A stretch of 64,000 bases of DNA, from contig JAHRBC010000003.1 of NCBI GenBank assembly GCA_022702545.1, positions 4,588,001 to 4,652,000 of the forward strand. The letters are read 5' to 3'. Below are positions 1-11,235 of this stretch, piece after piece. The translations under genes and the position numbers were made by a program. Below the pieces are notes generated by a model, which searched no databases, was not told the DNA's origin, and saw only the letters and a program-made list of their open reading frames with translations. This DNA comes from Phycomyces nitens (Eukaryota > Mucoromycota > Mucoromycetes > Mucorales > Phycomycetaceae). Position 1 is the first letter of the stretch. Every line of letters starts with the position of its first letter.

Positions 1-399
1 GGTGATCTTTTCGCGCCAGGCCTGCTGCATGCTGGCGTCGGGCATCCCCAGAGCCTTGAGCATCGGGGAAAGTGCCCAAAAGGTGACGACACGAGAGAAG
101 AAAGTCCAAGGATCAAACATGGTGCCTGAGGATGTAGTCTTTCCTGTGAGGAGCGGTGCTGGTTCTTGGTAGCGATCAGGACGGATAAGAGTGCGTCCAC
201 GTTGAATGTTCTGGCTGGCATTGGCGATACTGTTTCCTCCGGGGGCCATTCGACGGGTGGGTGCTCGGCCAAGGGTTGTTGGGGTTCTGCCTACCGAGGC
301 AGCGCCCGCATTGTAGCGGTAGTTGCTCTCTGTTGCGCGATAGGCATATTCATCGCCAGGTGTGTTCCCACCAGAGGCAGGATCGTAACGAGTGGGCAT
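1..399 (-). CDS. Chitin synthase, division IV/V-like, N-terminal part (runs off the window)
   Basis: The frame is open without introns from an ATG at 399 to base 1 (133 codons). The family makes chitin from UDP-GlcNAc at the plasma membrane; the catalytic part lies outside the window. Residues 1-60 are polar and low in complexity (G, T, R rich). Residues 68-80 read RGRTLIRPDRYQE, followed by a short linker. From about residue 94 comes MFDPWTFFSRVVTFWALSP, a hydrophobic first membrane segment, and then AWREKIT near 127-133. The order 'RTLxRPDR - hydrophobic segment - AWREK' is what I know from Chs3/Chs4-type fungal chitin synthases. The start at 399 is the first in-frame ATG and sits just below a CT-rich tract. 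Class cannot be fixed without the catalytic domain. Confidence 0.82.
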   Translation of the reverse strand, partial: MPTRYDPASGGNTPGDEYAYRATESNYRYNAGAASVGRTPTTLGRAPTRRMAPGGNSIANASQNIQRGRTLIRPDRYQEPAPLLTGKTTSSGTMFDPWTFFSRVVTFWALSPMLKALGMPDASMQQAWREKIT

Positions 400-1318
400 T
401 GGGTCTCGGTGAAAGAGAGAAAGAAGAGAGAATGAATGCAAGGATAAAGAATGGATTGAGAAGGCAAGGGATTGTTTATGTTTAAAAGAAGGGATAAGGG
501 TCAACGCTTGAAGGCAAGACGTAGAGGGGGAAACAACCAATGCCAACAGAAAGAAATAAAGAAAGAAAGAAAGAAAGAAAGGGGCTAAAGAGAGAGAGAG
601 AGAGGGAGGGGGGAGAGGGAGGGGAGGGGGTTTGGGTTGGGTTGTGCGACTATTTTTAATACTGAGATGACAGCAAGAGAAAAAGCACTCATGCATGGTT
701 ACTGGTAAGTTCTTTCGTTGTCCGAAAAGTGCAAATTAACTGTGTTGCCTGGCAAGTCTAGATTTGGCCTCCTCTGGCCAGTGTAACCGCTGCTGCAGAT
801 CAGAGCCGCAACATAAAGCCAATATACAACAACAAGGAGAGCAATAGAAACAAGGGGTCAATTGTCCAAGAATAACTCTGGACACCCAAATATATATATA
901 TATATATTTAGTTATTTATTTTGCCAAAATAAAGAAAAAAGATCCAAGTGTTTAGAAAATAGGAATCCAACTCTTAACCTTTCCTGGACCAAAGACCTAC
1001 AACTGCCAAACCAAAAATATACAAGTCGTCATCGGTACACGGAACCAGAGTGAGCCAAGACATGTATGATACTATTTGAGTCGAGACAATTAGATGGCAT
1101 GCAATGGCTGGTTGAAATTAGCTATATTTATATTGCACTTGATATTCATAATACTTTCAATATATTATTTATTAAACCATTTCATTAACTCTCTATCCCT
1201 TCTCTGGGTTAAAGTGGCGCACTTAATTAAGGTATCCAAAAAAGAACCCGCTGTGCTGTCCCACCTTGAGGTCTTTTTTTATATATTTTATAAAAAAAAG
1301 ATCGAACGATCAAGTCTT
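400..1318. other. Upstream region of the chitin synthase gene
   Basis: No supported gene. On the minus strand, 549-635 is an almost pure pyrimidine tract (GAAA, GA and GGGA units on the plus strand), a common feature of strong fungal promoters and 5' leaders. A short TA run lies at 888-907. The region also receives the 3' end of the b5 reductase gene at 1319. Confidence 0.6.
549..635 (-). promoter_or_regulatory. CT-rich promoter tract of the chitin synthase gene
   Basis: The plus strand shows (GAAA)n, then (GA)n, then GGGAG runs, that is an unbroken CT-rich tract on the coding strand 150-235 bases above the ATG at 399. A regulatory role is inferred from position and composition only. Confidence 0.4.
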
Positions 1319-2620
1319 TTAAAACTTGAATACTTGATCTACCACTTTACTGACAGGACGTGGAGAAGTGAACCCCAAGGCTGTTGTGGCCTATAGATCA
1401 CATGTCAGCCAACTATAAAGCCATCGAAACCTTACCTCTGTAACAGCCTTGACTTGGCCAGGAGGTCCACACACAAGGATTTTGACGTCTCCTGCCGGCT
1501 TCGGAAGCCACTTTTCCATCTTGGCTTTATCAATTCGGCCAGTGTGCCCAGTCCATGCTGCATGTGGGCGGCTTAGCACATAGTGTACACTGAACCGATC
1601 CGGGTGGCTGGCTGCAAGCCTGTCCAAATCTTCTCGGAGCAGGATATCTGGCTCAGTCTGGTTTCCATAGACCAGAGTAACTTCTGTCTTGTCTTTCTGG
1701 TTACCCAAGATAGCCTTGATAATCTACTGTTCTGATAAGTATATACTTTAGCCTTGGGTTTGTAGCCTTACCTGATACATGGGTGTGATGCCAGAACCTC
1801 CTAAGGGTCGGTTGGTTTATGGAACTAATGGGCTAATTGTATTGTTGGTACTTGCCTGCAACCATCCCAATGGCCCGTACCATGTTGGGTGTATATTCAA
1901 ATAGACCTTTTGGTCCTCTGGCGGTGATCTTATCCCCAATCTCGAGATTGACCAAGTAGTTTGACATTAGACCATCTGGGTAGGTCTATCTCAACTCAGT
2001 TAAAACTTTGCTCATCCAATCAGATCCCGAGTTCCCTTTTACCTTTACAACAATATCAAAATATCCCTTGGCGTTGGTGGGACTCGTTGGTGTATAGTTT
2101 CTGACGACCTCTTTTCCATCAATGGAAGCCAATATCTGGATATGCTGGCCAATAGGAATTCCCAGCACATTCCATTTGTTTGGAAGACCAAACCGGTACC
2201 TACTCACAATTTAAACACCAGGCGTGCAATCTTTTACCCAATACCTATATGAATTGGGGCTCATTTGCTCTTTCTCTATCAAGGCAAACTGCCGAACTGC
2301 ATTTTTCTCTAGTGCAGGTATGGGACCTATATGTATCTAGACGTTTAAAGGTGCGAAATATGTGTGTAATACCGTACTATTCCACGCCAGGGCTTGTTGT
2401 ATTATGTCATGTTATTCTATGCTATGCTATGCTATGCCATGCCACAATATACCGTACAATGCTGCATTGTATTTTTCCCAAGGAACTTACGTTTGGAAAA
2501 GTAAAGATAGCAGCCTATCCCAACAGTGGCCACTGATACAACTGCAGTAATACAGACCACTGGATCTGCCAGTATCTTGGCCATTTTGCGGATTGCGACC
2601 GGCCCACGAGTATGGTGCAT
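1319..2620 (-). CDS. CBR1: NADH-cytochrome b5 reductase (Cbr1-like, membrane anchored)
   Basis: Seven exons: 2620-2491, 2308-2245, 2199-2043, 1985-1856, 1800-1772, 1723-1436 and 1390-1319, giving 289 residues, a normal length. The enzyme passes electrons from NADH through FAD to cytochrome b5 on ER or outer mitochondrial membranes. A single membrane segment spans about residues 18-40. The FAD-binding motif reads RNYTPTS (usual form RPYTPxS, so Pro is replaced by Asn). GPKGLFEY is the FAD/NAD linker, [12 protein letters not shown] and CGPPG are the NADH sites, and the protein ends DQVFKF as family members do. Phases agree at every junction. Intron 4 (1855-1801) starts with GC, not GT; the donor is CAG|GCAAGT, and no GT donor keeps the frame. 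The start at 2620 is the only ATG that places the anchor first. Confidence 0.93.
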
Positions 2621-3020
2621 AGGAGTTGAGTAGTTGAAGAAGTGATTGAAAAGAAGAGGCGAATATATTCTTTTTCTCTCTCAGACACGCATTACTCATT
2701 CACCCTAGTTTTCAGGTCGCCCTGGAGGTAGCTGGTATTCAAAATAAATAAATAATTAGGTATTTTTATTCTTATAAATACATATATATAAAAAAAAGAA
2801 CATTTGTGTGATACAGTAATGACAAGCTCCAAGGCATGTCGTTCTAGGCACCCATGTCTTGCCCATAATATATATATATATATCGTAATCTCTACTTTAT
2901 ATGCCTGTCCTGATTATCTCATAGAGTGTCATCGAAATGAAGTATTGGGTTCATCGTATTTGTACTGCCTCAATCTATAGCCAGCACCCAAAAGATGTGT
3001 TTATATTATTATTTTTTGGC
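2621..3020. other. Intergenic, no gene
   Basis: Upstream side of the b5 reductase gene and 3' side of the channel gene. It contains TA runs near 2780 and 2866-2883; nothing else is supported. Confidence 0.6.
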
Positions 3021-5866
3021 TTAGCTGCTAGGAAAGTGTCCAAATGATTGGGGTATTTCGATTACCGAATTATTACCACTCAAAGGCGAGTTTGGATTCA
3101 GAAATGTCCGATCCTCTTGTGCCTGAGTAAACTTTTGAGTAGGAAGTTCGTATCGAATGTTGAGGTCGGTAAGGATGCCTTTGAGGGCCAACATAAACTA
3201 TAAAGACAATTAGAAACCCTTGGATATCTCAATATCCACCAGTATTTACCCGTGTCCGTCGCTGCCAACGCTTGCTAAGCTCTTGCCAATTCCCTTTGTA
3301 AGGCAGCCAGAGATTTATCAAGATCTGGTTCACGTCCACAATATCCAGGACACGCAAATCAAACCCTGCAAAGTCGCGCGTTTCTCCATTTACCCATTCA
3401 CTGACTTGGTCTCGCAGCTTATAGATTGATTCAGTGGGTGTTCTAAAGTCAATATTTATCTGTATCGTCTCTCCCATATTTCCTGATCGGCGCACATTGG
3501 TAATTAGCTTTGTCATCAGGACTGTAGTTGGTGCATATATTCGCTGTCCATCTCCACGGCTTTATTGAATATAAAGATTAATAAAAATAAAAGCGTTCCA
3601 AGTCAACAAATATTTGGTATTGTACTTACATAAACACCGTTCCCATAAGACCTAGATTATGCACCATCAAAAACTGCTCGTCAATAATCACTAGGTCGCC
3701 TGCATCATAGGGGTGCTTTATGTAAAATGTAAAGATATAAATGGCACTTTTTGATAAACAGATTCCAAAAAACTCACGGTAACAAAGAGAAACAGGATAC
3801 TCTCAAACGTGTTCTTGGCCGTATTGCCAAACACAAATGTAAGAGCCAGCAGAAACGATCCAAGGGGAACAAGCGAGTGCCAGATCTCTACATTGAATAC
3901 CGCCAAGGACACAAACACTGTGGCAATAATGCTGATCAACAAGAGCATGGCATCAATCTTTCCCAGGGCCTGACTTGTATCTCGCATAGACTGCGCCAGT
4001 GCCTTTCGTTCTCTGTATATCTGAACAACCGTATCTCTAAACTCTCTTCGCGTGAGATCACCATTTCCGTCCCTATCAAATACCGCAAATGCACTCTTTG
4101 CCTCCTCAACTGTATCAAAGAACGGTCGAAAGTCTGAAACATCAAGAGATCGTTTTGAATCTTCTTCTCCGGTCAATGGCGTCCCAACTGGATAAGCAAG
4201 TGATTGAAAGAGTTTCCGAGCAACCTTTTTTGCAAATTCAATCGAATTGATGTCAATTCTGTCATTATCAATCAAACTACGAGACTGAGGCTGGTCTGTC
4301 AACACGATGCTCTGCAGGCGTTTCTGGAACTGGCTAAAGATCTCGGGTGTATTTGATAAACGCTTTGTATCAGATTTTTGTCCACATCCAACAGAAGTGG
4401 CACTATACGTCGTGAGATTATTTAATGTTGGCGTACTGTCATCTGGGGCAAACGAGATCCGACTACTTAAAGGCCGTCTAATCCTCAATCGATTTGCAAA
4501 ATCCTGCCTTGCTCTCCGTGTCTCTGCCCGACTAAGCGAATCAAGAACTATTTACAGACAATACTCGTGGCATTAAACACAACAGCATAACTCTCGGCAA
4601 TACCAATCATTTACTTTTAAGCGCATTTTTGCTTTCCTGGACGCGATCATTGAAAGCAAAACTATGAAAACTGGTAGCTGTAAAAAAAATAATAGAAATA
4701 GAATCAATGGTTTATCCCAAAACTTGTCTATATTACCAATGACTTGGATAATGAGCTTTTGGATGAATAGGAAACATGTGGCCACAAAGACACAGGCGTA
4801 TACATTCCAGATGATACGCGAATAGTCTTGTTTATGGACAGACTGTATAAAGAAATTAGTTTTTGGGAAATGTTGACATTTGGCCATGTCTGCCTATCTA
4901 TCGGATCTTACTGGGAAAGGATATTGCAACAGAAATGCCCAAGTGCCCCAATTCCATGAAACCATGGTAAGAAGGCCCGTATACCATTTAAGACTCATAT
5001 AGTACTACAAAAACAATACTGATCAGACCATGTATGCTGCCCACAAAATAAAACTTGACTTGCCTCCATATAGGTCTTTACGCTTTCAGACCGCCTTCCT
5101 TTAAATATCTTTGTCCATGTTGACACCACAGTGGGTATGAGTTCAATGACAATTGTTGTTACCCAGCCAATATGCCACATAAATGCTGCCCAGTACATCC
5201 AGCACTGAACATTACTACGGACATTCCTGAAGTTTGGGTCTCTTTTTTCTTCTTCGGTAGGATAAGGCAAGAATAAATAAATACAGACGCCAATGGCGGC
5301 AAACATACACGATCCCGACAGAGCAAGTATAATACGGCGTATAAGGGGTGACAAATAATGCCAGCAACATTGTCTAGCCATGGCCTCTTGAATGCGTTCT
5401 CGGGTAGACTTTTGGATCTCTACTTTGCCTTGGTCAGGATCATCATTCCAATCAAAGTCCTCGTCGTTGTCGTCTGTCAAAATGTCCTCTTTGATGCTTT
5501 CGTCTATATTGATGGTCTTTGTATTGTTTTCTACGTTTGGATCGTCTTTGGGGAATATATGAAAGGTATTTATGAGGGTGTCTCTGAGGGGAGAAGAGCG
5601 TTTTGGTCCATAGTTTCGAAGTGGGGGCAGCTCAGGATGGATATCGTGTTCGATTTGAATGGAAAGATGAGGTCGATCTGGGCTCAAGTAATTGTCTACC
5701 GACTCTTTAGGCAATGTGTCTGGGTCTGTGCACAAAAGAAAAAGGGATGGAGTTTAGGTTTTGGTATATCCTTTAAGCATGTGAAGTGGGACAAGAATTA
5801 CACACTGATGGCGAAGCGAATGGTCTCCCTAAGACTATTAGAGTTGACTGTAGTACTAGGCTCCAT
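3021..5866 (-). CDS. MscS-type mechanosensitive channel with EF-hand (fungal Msy1/Msy2-like)
   Basis: Nine exons: 5866-5806, 5725-5064, 5004-4912, 4842-4737, 4677-4615, 4547-3778, 3715-3630, 3559-3250 and 3197-3021; 775 residues. A polar acidic N-terminus precedes several membrane segments (LIRRIILALSGSCMFAAIGV, then the WMYWAAFMWHIGW and LLTMVSWNWGTWAF regions). A canonical EF-hand loop, DRDGNGDLTRRE, lies at about residues 486-497. The pore helix region (FGNTAKNTFESILFLF) and the MscS beta domain (HPYDAGDLVIID, then LITNVRRSGNMGE) follow. This order is that of the fungal ER/plasma-membrane MscS channels that release ions on osmotic swelling and are tuned by calcium. Intron 2 (5063-5005) is a GC-AG intron, GAG|GCAAGT. 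Exon 1 is chosen by phase; an alternative upstream exon is described under findings. Confidence 0.9.
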
Positions 5867-6216
5867 TTACCAGAAACACTGTGGAATATTTAAAAAAGAA
5901 ATGGTGAAAAGAGGAAAGGATCTGTGTATGTAATGAAAGGGAAAGGATTACCAGACTTTCCAGGCTTTTGATCTGTTGTTCGCAAGAATGAACTCGTTGA
6001 AACTACGACAGTTTTATCTCGCCAGACAAGTTGGTTTGGCAAATGCGCCAAAAACAATCCTATCAAAACACCAAAGGGGATACGGACAGTGTAACCACCT
6101 GTAGAAGTTAATCTCTCTTGATGTCTAGACCGTTTTTCTTTGGCAGCTTATAAAGACTAGAGTTCCAGTCATCATTTTTTTGCATGTTTTCAAGCTAAAC
6201 ATTGTCACTCTACAAG
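5867..6216. promoter_or_regulatory. Shared divergent promoter, channel gene (-) and homeodomain gene (+)
   Basis: 350 bases lie between the two start codons (5866 and 6217). The stretch holds no plus-strand gene. A 147-nt open stretch on the minus strand with splice-like ends (6098-5952) is discussed under findings. Confidence 0.55.
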
Positions 6217-7536
6217 ATGAAAACTCCTAATTGCCTTGATATCAAGCACGTACCATTGAGTCCGTACCAGCGCAAGATACTTTATAATCAGTTTGCTCTC
6301 AATCCAAAACCAGATCCAAAGACTCGTAAGGATCTTGCCCTTCAGCTCAATATCTCTGAAAAGAAAGTGCAAAATTGGTTCCAGAACCATCGTTCCAAAG
6401 TTCTTAGGGATGAACGACAAGACCAACACATCATTCTACCGGAAATATTATCAAATACAGTCAAAAATCCTACTCCAAAGACCAATATTTCAGCCCCCTT
6501 GTTAGTAAAGGACATTAGAGCACTTGATGGTCATACCCAGAAAGATCTTGTTGACACAACGTACTCTAGTATAAATTGGGATACTCCAAGAACGCCAGAT
6601 TACTACCATATTCGTCAAAGCCAGCCTCATGGTTGGTATGGTGACCCAGGATCTGATGCTAATTTGGGCTCAAGAAATATTCCAGGGATCTCTGCAACCA
6701 CCGGTTCCTGTTGGTTGCAATTAAGAACTGGCTTTCCAGCAACAGCTTTTAAAGGTAAAAGAGAAAGAGTCTTGGATATCAATTAGCCTTTTTCAGAACC
6801 TAATTTGCCTTGATTTCTCTTAACATTTCGTTTACTCTTATTAGACATAAGCTCAAGACCTAAACATGGAAAGACTCTATTTCCTGTCAATGGTATTTGT
6901 ATTGGCAACTGGATTTACTATACAATATGCAGTATCAGGAACCCAATTGACCTGGTATTCGTTGCCGATCATCATTTACGGCTATTGTACTGGCAAATCT
7001 GGAAAGAAGGCTGTATTTTTGCAGTGCATATCAGGCTTGAAGACGTCCAGCACATACGACTACAGCGCAATATTGACCATGGCTGCAATTATACGTCTGG
7101 TGACCTAGTAGTAAAGCTCCATCGACTTGACAGACTTGAGTTCTATAAGAAAGAGATGGCCGGGAACAATCCCGATTGGGTCCAGTGCAATGATTTTACT
7201 GAAAATATGCAGGCGACCACACAAGGCATCCAAGTATTTAAAGGCAACCATGATGGCCTCAAAAGTGCTCTGGTAAACCTTGTAAAGGTTTTCCCTGAAA
7301 TACTTTCAAAGGTGACCTTTGGCGATCCTCTTGCTGCCCTTGCCTCTCCTGCTCTCACTGACCCATCACTCTCGACCCCAACCCTTGTCCAACCATACAC
7401 ACAGCCACCGACCAACTGTGATCATTTCAAACAGCCTACAGACTACTTTTCTTATAAGCCTCTCCCAGTCTACATTCCAATATCCATGATTACAAGGCAG
7501 TCAAAGGCAACAACAGATCGTAAAGCCACTTTTTAA
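6217..7536 (+). CDS. Homeodomain transcription factor with conserved fungal C-terminal domain
   Basis: Two exons, 6217-6754 and 6845-7536; 409 residues. Residues about 10-68 form a homeobox: LSPYQRKILYNQF in helix 1, RKDLALQLNISEKKVQNWFQNHRSK in helices 2-3. The invariant W, F, N and R of the recognition helix are present; position 52 is His where Arg is usual. After the intron a second conserved block begins, FPVNGICIGNW, then DLVFVAD and Y-W-Q-I-W-K-E-G, ending near DLVVKLHRLDRLEFYKKEM. That block resembles the region found after the homeodomain in fungal Phx1/HTF-type proteins (recalled, not searched). The tail is P/T/S rich. The start at 6217 is the first ATG in frame. The protein is expected to be nuclear; its targets are unknown. 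Confidence 0.85.
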
Positions 7537-7770
7537 TCCAAAAAAAAAATAAAGTACCACAATTGAGTTTTGCAGCAGCAAATGTATCTATTGAAAAAAA
7601 AAGACATGTTAAATACAAGCACATCAATAAAGAAGCATATATTTATATGCATATGTAAACAAGGAATATTTGATCTCTTAAATTGTTCGCTTCTTTGGCG
7701 TGACGGTCGTCTTGAAATGGTGAGAATCAACCAAAGGTGGTAAATGTTAATTGTCCAAGGCCATTTGACC

Positions 7771-8745
7771 ATGACCGAAATTCAGCCAGTTGATCCATCA
7801 ATCTACAATGACTGCCATCGCTTGTTCTTACAGAGCATGCTCACACAAAAGATAGTTCCTGAGGATCAGGCCCTGATTCTATACGATGCAGCTTCAAAGT
7901 TGACTGGCGGTAAAGACACATTTGTACTTTCTTTTTTAATAATCATGAAAGAAACTGAATCGCTCTAGCCTTTTTGTTGTTGAACCGGAAAATGTAGTCC
8001 CGAGAATAGACTTTTCAGAATTTGTGGCATGCATCAATCAAGGCATCAATGAAATAGATCTTGCCTTGAAACGTTCACATAACGAGCGCGATGGCAATCC
8101 TGTTATTGCCCTGGTAAGACATGCTCTTTTAGATAGTCATGGAATCTTGCATTTATAGACGAGTATATATATATATATTTCCCTTTTGAATAGGTGAATA
8201 CACTTGACGATGAGATTTCTCAATTGGCAACAGATTATTCTCCTGGTACCATCATGTACTTTAGACAGCTTGTAAGTCGTATATATGCATGTGGTAATAT
8301 AGACTAACAAGACGTGATGCTTTCAAAGGTAGAAAAGATCATGACCGCTGATGACGAAGACTATGCAATCAATTCAATGGAGGCTATTCGTCTTGGCCAA
8401 AAGATGACTCCTCCATTGACTCAAAGGGACACCCAAGATCTCTTGGATCGTTTGGTTGCAGACGGATGGCTGTATTGCACTCGCCAAGGTGCCTATATTA
8501 TGGAAACAAGGACTGTACTTGAGCTTAATGGCTATTTGAAAGAGCAATATGGGGATTCTATGAAGGAATGTCAGTTTTGCCTAGATGTGGTTACGATGGG
8601 AGAGCATTGTGAGGCTGTCCAGTGTCCTGTCCGTATACACCGTCACTGTGCGGAGAGATATTTTCGTGAACAGCCCAATCGCACATGCCCACAGTGTGGA
8701 ACTATGTGGTCGCATCTGAATGTATTTGGACTAGGGCTATTATAA
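7771..8745 (+). CDS. NSE1: Smc5/6 complex subunit Nse1 (RING-like E3 component)
   Basis: Four exons: 7771-7909, 7998-8113, 8194-8271 and 8329-8745; 249 residues. Nse1 pairs with Nse3/Nse4 in the Smc5/6 complex that acts in recombination repair and rDNA stability. The N-terminal winged-helix region begins YNDCHRLFLQSML. VNTLDDEISQLATDYSPGTI is the conserved central motif. The C-terminus has a variant RING (CQFCLDV ... C-PV-R-IHRHC ... CPQCGTMW) with the spacing expected of Nse1. The acceptor at 7997 was chosen over a nearer TAG because it alone keeps phase and avoids a stop. An in-frame ATG at 7744 could add nine residues; 7771 gives the usual N-terminus. Confidence 0.93.
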
Positions 8746-9096
8746 CAATACTTTGAGCAAAAGGGGCCTACAATTAACTATAAGAAATATATATGTTTTG
8801 CATAGTGTTCTGGTCAATTAAATAAAATAAAAAGTACGGATAACCCGCAAAAATATCTTTATTGTTGTTTATGTGAATTACATCGTAAATTACATTTGCT
8901 GATTTGCTTTGGAAAATATCAAGGGAATTTATGATTGTAATTAAAAAAACTTGCGTTTTGCCAACCCAAGTTCGTGTTTGAAAAGGCGCAGATGGTTTAT
9001 AAAAAAAAACCTGTAGTTTATTATGCGCATATATATATAAGAAAAAAGACGATGTAAGATGGTGTGCTGTATGTATAATGCTTTATATGAGGGTGT
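8746..9096. other. Convergent 3' regions of NSE1 and MPE1
   Basis: AT-rich, with AATAAA-like runs on both strands (for example near 8821). No gene seen. Confidence 0.6.
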
Positions 9097-10817
9097 CTAT
9101 TTATGAGCATATGCTCGCACGTAGTTCTCTACCCATTCCTGAACGTCCTTGTTTGAAATTAAACCGTCAAGACCATAAGGAATCGGTTGTTTGCAGTCCT
9201 GACATTGGAAGTCGTTTTCAAGCATGTAACCTCGAATACATTCATCACAAAAACTGGCACCACAGCACGGAGTGATTGTTGCCTCTCGAAGGAGACCTTG
9301 GCATATGGGGCATTGTAGATGGGGAGGCACAGAAATTGAGTCGTACCATTCCAAGAGGTCACCGGCTGTAGCAGACCCAAGGTTTACTGTGGCCGCAGAC
9401 TTGGCTACATGTTTATCCCACGTTGACCTGGGGGACTAACAGGGTCAATACCTTTTCTCTGACTTCAATTCTCTTGTAAACTTACGAGTCAGCCTGGGCT
9501 ACAACAATGTCACCTTTTGGGGTCACCATCAGACCGCCGGTTCCAGACTTGACGGCATCTTTTGGTTCTTCAATGACCTTGAGGAAACTGCGAGGAATAC
9601 CAGTAGTTCTCTTTATACGAGGATGCTTGTCGTACTCCTTATCCCCATTTGTAGGGCATTGGTTGATATAATGGCCTAGTATTTATACATTGATATTTCT
9701 CTTATCCACTTTTTTGCAGTATAATGATGTTTATTACCTTTCTGTCCACAACGATAGCAGACATAGGTCTGAGGTGGAAGTCTCTGTTGATCCTTATCAC
9801 CCCCTTCTCTAGGTACGCCACCTCCACCTCCAGTACCATGATGTCCACCGCGTCCTCTAGGCCATGCTCCTCCAGGTCCTCGAGCATTATACGGAATATA
9901 TGTTTGTCTGTTAGGGTACAAAGGAATAAATACAAACACCAAATGAGAAAGATCACTCGAACCCCAAGAAAGTTTGACCAAACAGACACGATATCAAACA
10001 GAGAAGATAATATTTTTGTAATATAAACATGTTTTATATATACTTCTTGCTTCTTCAGTCTTTATAAAAATAATCATAATTTTTTTTCTTTGGTTGTTGC
10101 TCTGAAAGCACTATGGGTTCCCAAGATAAAAAAAAAGGGCTAATAACACTAACGATAATAACGATAATAATAATATAAAAAAAAAGAATAAATCTTTCAC
10201 TTACTCAGCAAGCCTCTCCTGCTCCTGTCCCCACTGGTCAGTCGTCTGCTTGAACATTGCCTGGATCCTGGCTTCTTCTGAATCGTCCGAGGGTCCCTGG
10301 GCAGGTTCGGATTCTTGCTCCATATGATTGGCCATGTGTGCGGGAGAGCGTTGTGGTTTATGCTGCTGTGCATTCAGGACCATATTCCGCCCATTACCAA
10401 AGCGATTCTCGCTTGGTGGTCCATGATTCCCTTTCATCATCCCCATCCCACTTCCTTTACTTTCTACTGGACCTGCTCCCATTACATATCGTTGTGCTGT
10501 GCCCTTACCAGGCCGAGATGCAGGCAACCGCCGCACAATTACAGAAGTATTGCGAGGAACTAAAAACACATCATCCTTGTATTCTGCAAACAAGCAGAAT
10601 AGTCAGGTACTTGTCTCTCGAGAGAGACCTAGTAGGATTTACCTTCATCTGTCTGGGCATTAAAGATCGCTAGATCAAAATCAGTGCCCTTGCCGAGCTT
10701 TTTTGCTCGAATAATCTCTCGCTTCACATCAAACACAGTTGCCCCTGCTCCATCAAAAGTAAAGAAATCATAATCTGAGTCTTTTGCTGCCTTGAATTTG
10801 TAATAAATCACGGACAT
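9097..10817 (-). CDS. MPE1: Mpe1/RBBP6 cleavage and polyadenylation factor (DWNN, zinc knuckle, RING)
   Basis: Five exons: 10817-10643, 10583-10205, 9907-9738, 9675-9486 and 9427-9097; 414 residues. Residues 1-78 form the ubiquitin-like DWNN domain (MSVIYYKFKAAKD ... FNAQTDEEYKDD ... SVIVRRLP). A zinc knuckle follows (YVCYRCGQKG-HYINQC, CX2CX4HX4C, split by an intron). Then comes the PRSFL segment, and a C-terminal RING: CPICQGLLREA, PCCGASFCDECI, CQDCKQP. This order defines Mpe1/RBBP6, an E3-like subunit of the CPF complex that links mRNA 3'-end cleavage to polyadenylation. The start at 10817 gives the family's MSVxYYKF N-terminus. Two possible acceptors precede exon 5; 9428 is used because the other gives a stop. 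A 297-nt intron is the longest of the gene. Confidence 0.95.
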
Positions 10818-11235
10818 GATCAATGAGGGTAAACAAGTTAATTTCCACCAGTTTTCTTTTCTTTGATACGTCATGCATTAAGATCCCGACCCAATTCTGG
10901 ACTTCATTTCAAGAAATCAACAGAGTCACTCGAGATTGAACACTTTATCATTAAAACCTCAAGAGGTCCCGAGAATACCAAGCTTGAGGAAAATCAGTTT
11001 TAATTTATAGACGTTGAGGACAAGGAGTGTGGAGAGTACTTTAAGTATTAAACAAAATACACTACAAAAATGGCGTCTCCCAAAACTATTCACATTGAAA
11101 CAAAGCAAGATATCGAATTCCATTAAGAGCATATATGGTGAGAATGTACATATTAAACACGGAAGACCCAAATAGCCTTTCTTATTTTTTTTGGGTTGCT
11201 GTTCGAATGCATAAAGAAGTATCAAAGAAGTTGGG
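10818..11235. other. Intergenic, no gene
   Basis: Upstream of MPE1 (-) and downstream of the DUF3020 gene (-). The open frames here show no family features. Confidence 0.6.
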
